From Rhinopithecus roxellana (lineage: Eukaryota; Chordata; Mammalia; Primates; Cercopithecidae), in the NCBI RefSeq assembly GCF_007565055.1, contig NC_044566.1, forward strand, positions 94,968,797 through 95,032,796: a stretch of 64,000 bases of DNA, written 5' to 3'. The notes below the pieces were generated by a model. The model saw only the letters and a program-made list of their open reading frames with translations. It was not told the origin of the DNA and did not search any database. Shown here piece after piece: positions 57,533 through 64,000 of this stretch; the first letter of the stretch is position 1, and each line of letters opens with the position of its first letter. The position numbers and the translations under genes were made by a program.

Positions 57533-57837
57533 AAGAAAAGAAACGAGGCAAAGGAGCAGAAAGGAAGAGGCTGTAAGAGCAAGAGCTGGAGAGAGACCGT
57601 AGCTCAGGCACGCATCCATGCCTTTGACCCAGGTCAGCCCTTGATGTTTGGGGGTACAGGGCAACAGATGGACCCCCATTCCACAGGGTTGAATCCTTAA
57701 GACTTAGAACCACAAGCAAACAAAGAGCTAAGTATGTCCTGCCTGCCTACCTTGACAAATATTCCTTTATAGTAATCTGAAGGCCAGGCTCTAATTGAGA
57801 GTTGTTGGACTCTCTAGAATCTAGAATCCTCAGGGAC

Positions 57838-58180
57838 TGATATCGTTTGGCTGCATCTGACCCAAATCTCATCTTGAATTCTCACGTGTCATGGGAGGGA
57901 CCCAGTGAGGGGTAACTGAATCATGGGGGCAGGACTTTCCTATGCTGTTCTCATGCTAGCAAGTAAGTGTCACGAGATCTGATGGTATTATAAGGGGGAG
58001 TTTCCCTGCCCAATCTCTCTGTTTACCTGCTGCCATCCCTGTAAGACGTGACTTGCTCCTCTTTGCCTTCCGCCATGATTGTGAGGCCTCCCAGCCATGT
58101 AGAACTGTAAATCCAATTAAACCTCTTTTGTAAATTGGCCAGTTTCAGGTGTATCAGCAGCATGAAAACGGACTAATGCA
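57838..58180 (+). mobile_element. THE1 solo LTR, sense
   Basis: Complete LTR from 'tgatatcgtttggctgcatc' to 'acggactaatgca' with an exact 5-bp target duplication gggac (57833-57837, 58181-58185). Confidence 0.95.
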
Positions 58181-58185
58181 GGGAC

Positions 58186-58796
58186 CTTGGAGGAATTAAC
58201 CTGCTAACTGAAAATACCTCAGCTTGTTAAGGGTTAATTACTTCTCTCTGGAGAACTTAAAAATGACAATGGACAATAAGCAACAGTAAGAACCAGGGAC
58301 CCCAAACTTGCCATTAGTTTGCTGCTTTTCCCTCCAGAGAAATAAATACAACACAATTTTCCCTGAAGGAAGGTGCAGAAAAAAATCTCTAGTTTTCAAT
58401 TAACAAGGGACCCAAGACTGTTTTCACTGGTTTAACTATACCTCTGGGTCAGATTCCTTCTTTTGAAATAATTAGATTGTGCTGAGATGTTGAAACTAGC
58501 GTTCTTCAATCACATTTTTATTTTTTAACAGTTTTAATAGAATTCAAATGTTCATTACTACCTATTTCTATAAACAAGCTCATTTACCCAGTTCAAATGA
58601 AAATGAGAATAGGCTAGTCAGTAGGGGGTCCTTTAAGACATTTGGTGTTTTGGGAAATAATTTAGCAAATATTCATATTTGAATGAGTTTTTGTTCATAA
58701 GGCATATATTAATACATAGCCGGGATGCAAACCAGGCACTTTCCTGTTACTTTCAATTAATAGATCAGTTTCATCCTCTAAAGGATATATAAAATG
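58186..58796. other. No recognised feature
   Basis: AT-rich single-copy-looking DNA without ORF or known motif. Confidence 0.4.
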
Positions 58797-59425
58797 TGGC
58801 CCAGCACGTTGGGTCAGGCCTGTCATCCCAGCACTTTGGGAGGCCGAGGTGGGCGGATCACTTGAGGTCAGGAGTTCAAGACCAGCCTGGCCAACATGGC
58901 AACATGGTGAAACCCTGTCGCTACCAAAAAATAAAAAAATCAACCAGGTGGCCGGGCTCGGTGGCTCAAGCCTGTAATCCCAGCACTTTGGGAGGCCGAG
59001 ATGGGCGGATCACGAGGTCAGGAGATCGAGACCATCTTGGCTAACACAGTGAAATCCCGTCTCTACTAAAAAAATACAAAAAACTAGCCAGGCGAGGTGG
59101 CTGGCACCTGTAGTCCCAGCTACTGGGGAGGCTGAGGCAGGAGAATGGCGTGAACCCGGGAGGCGGAGCTTGCAGTGAGCTGAGATCCGGTCACTGCACT
59201 CCAGCCTGGGCGACAGAGCAAGACTCCGTCTCAAAAAAAAAAAAAAAAAAAATCAACCAAGTGTGGTGGCGCACACCTGTAATCCCAGCTACTCTGGAGC
59301 TGAGGCATGAGAATTGCTTGAATCTGGGAAGTGGAGGTTGCAGTGAGCCGAGATCGTGCCACTGCACTACAGCCTGGGCAACAGAGGGAGACTTCATCTC
59401 AAAAAAATAAATAAATAAAAATAAA
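58797..59425 (+). mobile_element. AluJ/S split by a young AluY
   Basis: Outer Alu 58797-58950 resumes at 59251 and ends in AAAT units at about 59425. Confidence 0.9.
58951..59250 (+). mobile_element. Young AluY (Old World monkey type)
   Basis: Near-consensus copy inserted in the outer Alu's A-rich linker; host bases aatcaacca(g/a)gtg are duplicated around it. Confidence 0.94.
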
Positions 59426-59920
59426 GGATACATAAAATGTAATACTGTTGAAAAGTAGAATAATGAAAGAATAAAATTTTCCCCAAAGGAATAGCTGAGA
59501 AAGTTGAGGATGTCACAGATTTTTGTTAATATTATGTTAAATACAATGAGTTTGATAACTCTTACAACTGTTACCTAAATTAACTTAATGTTGGACGACT
59601 AGGGTGTGCCTGAGTCATAGCCTGGTTGCATGCTTCCACTACTTTTAAGATTGCTAGTAAAACATAATGGTAACTTCACAGTCTGTTTGAAAAAAATTTA
59701 ATGTCATCCAGGGTAGATAATTAGCGTGGTATAACTTTCCTCTTTTATTTTGCTTGCAGACTGTGTCCTGGAAAGGGGACTGAAAACTAAGAAGAAGAAA
59801 GAGAAATGCAATCCAATTGTTATAAACTGCTTATATTTTTTCAAAAGAAGCCATTTCTTGGAAAGGTTAGACAGACCTATGACCTCATGTGACAATAGTG
59901 AAGGATGAAAGAAAATCCAA
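59426..59920. other. No recognised feature
   Basis: AT-rich DNA; no gene or repeat recognised. Confidence 0.4.
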
Positions 59921-60221
59921 GGCCGGGCGCGGTGGCTCACACCTGTAATCCTGGAACTTTTGGGGGCTGAGGCGGGCGGATCACGAGGTCAGGAGATCGA
60001 GACTATCCTGGCTAACACGGTGAAACCCCGTCTCTACTAAAAAAATACAAAAAAATTAGCTTGGCTTGGTGGCGAACACCTGTAGTCCCAGCTACTTGGG
60101 AGGCTGAGGCAGGAGAATGGCGTGAACCTGGGAGGCAGAGCTTGCAGTGAGCCGAGATCACACCACTGCACTCCAGCCTGGGCGACAGCGAGACTCCCAT
60201 CTCAAAAAAAAAAAAGAAAAA
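59921..60221 (+). mobile_element. AluY SINE
   Basis: TSD gaaaatccaa (59911-59920, 60222-60231); little diverged. Confidence 0.95.
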
Positions 60222-60639
60222 GAAAATCCAAGAAACCATTTGTTTTTCGTTCATTTTAAAGTAATTTACAGAGCAGTCCCTTTGTAGGGCAACATTGGAC
60301 TGTTTCTAAAGGAGAGGCAGGTGATACAATGGCTGAATTTTGAAACAAGCTCAGGGAGAGATGGGGCTATGGCCAGAAGTCTGGCTGTGCATCCTACATG
60401 ATCAGTAGGAACTGATCAGAATCCAGAATCCCATCCTCCATTTTATATAAGTGCACAAACTTTGCATTTTTTTGAAAAGCACAATCTTGTCATGTTCCGC
60501 AGTTGGTCAGATTGGTGCGAATCCACCATCTAGTTTGCCTGTTTTGTCTTTATATAAATGGAATTGTACCATATGGATACTTTGCCTCTGGAGATCCTGC
60601 TTTCACTACACATTATGTTTGTGAAACCCATCCATGTTG

Positions 60640-61785
60640 ATGTGATCCCCAACACAGAATTTTCATGACCATTTTATTGTATACAAATACAACATCAAAT
60701 CTGTGTGCATGACTATCTGCTTATCCACTTAAGACAATAGGTAAAAGGGGATCTGAGAAATTATTTAATAGGGAGTGGGACTAAAGCTACTTAATTCCTG
60801 GGGGCAGGTTATATTTTAAGTTCAAATGCATTGCTTTAACCTTTGGTTACTTTTATTCTAATTGAGGAAAGAGTATTATACCAGAATATAGTAGGCTAGG
60901 GTGACTGTAAGAACTCAGTAATAGAATATCATTGCGAATGTTATCTTTTTCACATCCAAACATATAAAAAGTAGCCTGTATATTTTTTTAAAACACATCT
61001 AAACTCCACATTTTATGACATTATAAAAGTTGAATGGTTCCTCTTGGTAAGGATATTGCTTACAAGTGCTAGGAAATAGCTTATTGATACCTGCGTTAAT
61101 AGACTTTGTTTTGCCTACAGAAAGGCAATAAAAATGAACCAAAGGATGTTTCCAGAAAGGATTAAGAAAGCTGTTTAAGGCCGGGCGCGGTGGCTCAAGC
61201 CTGTAATCCCAGCACTTTGGGAGGCCAAGACGGGCGGATCACGAGGTCAGGAGATCGAGACCATCCTGGCTAACACGGTGAAACCCCGTCTCTACTAAAA
61301 AATACAAAAAAACTACCCGGGCGAGGTGGCGGGCGCCTGTAGTCCCAGCTACTCCGGAGGCTGAGGCAGGAGAATAGCGTGAACCCGGGAGGCGGAGCTT
61401 GCAGTGAGCTGAGATCCGGCCACTGCACTCCAGCCTGGGCCACAGAGCAAGACTCCGTCTCAAAAAAAAAAAAAAAAAAAAAAAAGAAAGCTGTTTAAGA
61501 AGGCCATGACTCTTCAAGTGCATGTGTGTACCTTTCAGTATCCTAGGAATTTTTATATCAAAAGCAAAACGTTTTTCCAATTACAGTCTACTTCAAGGAA
61601 TTACTATTGTTCCTTTTGTCACAGGTAAAATCAGTGTTGGGAATTATAATTTGAGAAAAATATTACCCAGTAACATTGAATGTAGACGACTAAATGATTC
61701 TTACTCAGTGTGATGTATAATGCAACAGGGACCCTTGTAAATTGTCATACGCCAATAAAATGTCACAAGTAAAAAAAAAAAAAAA
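60640..61785 (+). pseudogene. Retrocopy of an mRNA 3' end
   Basis: The insert is bounded by an exact 17-bp target duplication gaaacccatccatgttg (60623-60639, 61786-61802), ends in a 15-nt A tail, and has AATAAA at 61754-61759, 12 nt before the tail. About 840 bp remain after removing an internal AluY. The sequence is AT-rich and without long ORFs, as expected for a 5'-truncated 3' UTR. Together these show L1-mediated insertion of a polyadenylated transcript. The parent gene is not recognised. Confidence 0.8.
61180..61485 (+). mobile_element. Young AluY (Old World monkey type)
   Basis: Exact 14-bp TSD gaaagctgtttaag (61166-61179, 61486-61499); 'cccgggcgaggtggcgggcg' and a 27-nt A tail suggest a recent event, younger than the retrocopy it interrupts. 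Confidence 0.96.
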
Positions 61786-61930
61786 GAAACCCATCCATGT
61801 TGTTGCATGTAGTAATTCATTCTTTTTTACTGTCATGTATGCTATTGAATACATGTACCAATTTTATTATTTTATGTAACATTAGTACATAAATGTACCA
61901 ATTTTATTTTATCACAATAAAAAATCATTT

Positions 61931-62579
61931 TTTAAAGGTACTGAGTAAAAATTAAGTTTCTCTTCCATTTCATCCCACCCAGTTCTAATGCTGCATGAGT
62001 GAGGGTTTCATTGTAGGTACTTCCAGCAGAAAGGGATTTGATGTTTACAAGGAATTTGATGTTTACAAAATCTAGGGAAGGACTAGAAGAGGGACTGTCA
62101 AAAGGCTACCCCTGGAGTTATGCAGTTCAAGAGCAGCCACCACGGCTGTGACCCAGAGGTCAAGAAACCAATCCAGCCACCATCACCACAACTGCCTCTC
62201 AGCAACCATGATGTAGGCACTGGCACAGGAATGTAGAATTCAGCTGCTCATGCCCCATGGCCTTGCCTAGCAGCAAATGCTGCAGCAGGAAGAGGCCCTG
62301 TGCCTCTCTTCTCTTTCCCAAATCGCACATGAGCATATCCAACTGAGGGAACTACATTCACTTTCAAGATTCTAGCTGCAAAGGAGTCAGAGAAAGTAGT
62401 CTTCATCTTTCTAAACTCTACAGTCAGGATGGCACCTTAAAATGAGGGTAGACTGGAAGCGGAGTCAACTCACAACTCAGCCCACCTTCCCACACTCAAC
62501 CACTGCTGCCAATGACTTGGGGGTCTTTCTAGAGATAATCCCTGCATAAACAAACATGATTACAGATATACGTTAAAAA
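61931..62579. other. No recognised feature
   Basis: Unassigned; a small direct repeat 'ggaatttgatgtttacaa' occurs twice near 62050-62070. Confidence 0.4.
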
Positions 62580-62606
62580 TACACACACACACACACACAC
62601 CCCCCA
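62580..62606. repeat. (CA)n microsatellite
   Basis: Ten CA units followed by a C-run. Confidence 0.95.
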
Positions 62607-63576
62607 TACTATTCATACTTTCTACATTGTTTTTTTTACCAAACACAATATATGAAGAATATAGTTCTATGTCATTCTATTTGACATAAAAGTACAATTT
62701 TGAACACTAAAATTTTTTTGCTGCATACTTTGATTGGATAACATCAGGATGATTTCACTCTATTTGATTGCACTTTCAAATGGTAATGGTTTTTAAATAG
62801 AATCGTTTGAAAGAACAGCCTTGACCTCATGATAGAAAGCTCTTGTATGTTCCAAGAAACAAATGATCTTTTTATGCTGCTGTGTACACACTCTCACCTC
62901 CCATGCATGGCAGACGATGTCCATTCTAGACCAACTGGCCACCTGCTCTCCTGCACATTCAGTCAGCTATAAGTCACCTTAAGGGAGTCCGTCCTCTGTT
63001 GTGGCTAAAATAACTTTTACACTGTGGGAGAAGGTGTCTGTGCTGTGCCCATGTCTCCTGGCAGGAGCCACTTTTGTGAATGCTGGCCTGACTGCCAATT
63101 GTCTGCACCTGACACTCTGTTTGGAGGTTCTTTCTGGCTTTGGTGATTTGTTTAACCTGTACAGGGGCAGGATGGAAATGCCAGCAAATGAATGTCCCCA
63201 AAGTGCAGCCCTCAACAGTGAAGTGTGCGGAAAATGCCCTTGCTCTTCCACCCCATGGGTGGGGAAACACTGGAGAGCATCTTTCCATGGCCCAGGGGTC
63301 CTCAGCAATGACTGCTTTCATAAAGCATGCTTGGTTGCCACCCTTTCCTCTCCTGACTCATCTTCCCATCCCCAACCATTGTTTCCCGGAACCACGCTGC
63401 AAATAGATTACTACTTGTGCTGGAATCCTTGTCTAAAGGCCTGTTTCCAGGGGAACCCAGCGTAAGACATGTACACGAGTCAAAATTGGGCTGCAAACGC
63501 GGGAGAGACTGGTGGCACCCCAGTGAAGGAAACCCAGTCTGCAAATGTCTGACACAGACACTGGATATTTCCAATG
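62607..63576. other. Unassigned DNA with a 154-codon frame
   Basis: The plus frame 63001-63465 is the longest open frame outside Alu and the CpG island, with balanced composition and many Cys residues but no known domain. 'ggggaacccagcgtaagaca' at its end resembles the end of an old interspersed repeat, so it is probably a chance frame in a degraded transposon. Confidence 0.3.
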
Positions 63577-64000
63577 AAGGAGCTGCTATGGGCCAAATTG
63601 TGTCCCCTCAAATTCACATGTTGAAACCTTAACCCTCAGTACTCTCAGCATAACCATATTTGGAGATAAGGAGTTAAAGAGGTAATTTAGTTAAAATGAG
63701 GTCTTTAGAGTGGGTCCTAATCCAACATGACTGATGTTCTTAAAAGAAGACGAGACTGGTCAGGCAAAGTGGTTCACACCTATAATTCCAGCACTTTCGG
63801 AGGCCAAGGTGGGCAGATCACTTGAGCCCAGGAGTTCGAGACCAGCCAGGGCAATATAGTGAGATCGCATCTCTCTATATATATCTTTTTATTTTTTTAA
63901 TTTCAAAAATATAATTTAAAAAATATTTTTTTTAAAAAAGGAGATTAGGTCAAAGATGCAGAGAAAAGACCATGTTAGGGCCCAACAAAAGCAACACCTG
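63577..64000 (+). mobile_element. MLT1-class LTR, sense, leaves the window
   Basis: 'gggccaaattgtgtcccctc', 'ttcacatgttgaaaccttaa' and, after the Alu piece, 'aaagaccatgttagggccc' are MLT1 landmarks. It is cut by the window edge. Confidence 0.82.
63757..63880 (+). mobile_element. Alu left-monomer (FLAM-like) insert
   Basis: 'tcaggcaaagtggttcacac' to 'agtgagatcgcatctct', only the left half, followed by an AT-rich tail to about 63938. Confidence 0.75.

Larger units (their letters stand above)
60430..61930 (-). mobile_element. L1M fragment, antisense, split by a retrocopy
   Basis: 'tatataaatggaattgtacc' and 'gtgaaacccatccatgttg' at the left continue after the insert as 'ttgcatgtagtaattcattc'; this is the antisense L1M order. 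Confidence 0.65.

Overview
The window is primate nuclear DNA, most probably from an Old World monkey. It holds about 58 full or partial Alu SINEs (roughly a quarter of the sequence), with MIR, L1/L2-like LINEs, MaLR (THE1/MST/MLT1) and other ERV LTRs, Tigger1 and MER5 DNA transposons, and microsatellites. Several near-intact AluY copies (23292, 27260, 36418, 58951, 61180) carry the right-arm variant with 'gagctgagatccgg' and 'gggcgaggtggc', which I associate with cercopithecine-specific AluY lineages. No prokaryotic gene, CRISPR array, rRNA or tRNA was seen.

Layout: 1-5.7 kb has old L1 pieces, Alus and the largest non-repeat tract on the left, including a minus-strand coding-like stretch at 2436-2769. 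5.74-7.45 kb is a strong CpG island, the only clear promoter in the window; it centres on a self-complementary TATTAATA box, so transcription could leave in either direction. 7.9-8.4 kb is a run of four MER5-type hAT fragments. 9-20 kb is Alu, MaLR LTR and antisense L1. 21.2-23.7 kb is one Tigger1 broken by two MaLR LTRs and two Alus. 25.3-28.3 kb is an antisense L2-like element broken by MST/MLT1 LTRs. 31.6-33.1 kb holds a 210-bp inverted duplication at about 98% identity. 36.8-38.7 kb is an L2-like element split by an ERVL-type LTR. 40.3-41.3 kb and 60.6-61.8 kb look like retrocopies of mRNA 3' ends. 41.5-42.2 kb is a solo LTR12 (HERV9) inside a 5'-inverted L1. 43-48 kb is a cluster of MaLR and ERV1-like LTRs. 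The rest is Alu-rich intergenic or intronic DNA.

No complete protein-coding gene can be defended. The many short ORFs are mostly Alu read-through or GC-rich noise; the only candidates are two weak ones, the CpG-island ORF and the 2.5-kb minus-strand frame. I could not name the gene driven by the CpG island. Nothing here looks like a new enzymatic or defence system; the interest lies in structural rearrangements, retrocopies and nested transposon history. Subfamily names were assigned from memory of consensus sequences, without an alignment, and edges are good to a few bases only where a target-site duplication (TSD) is quoted.
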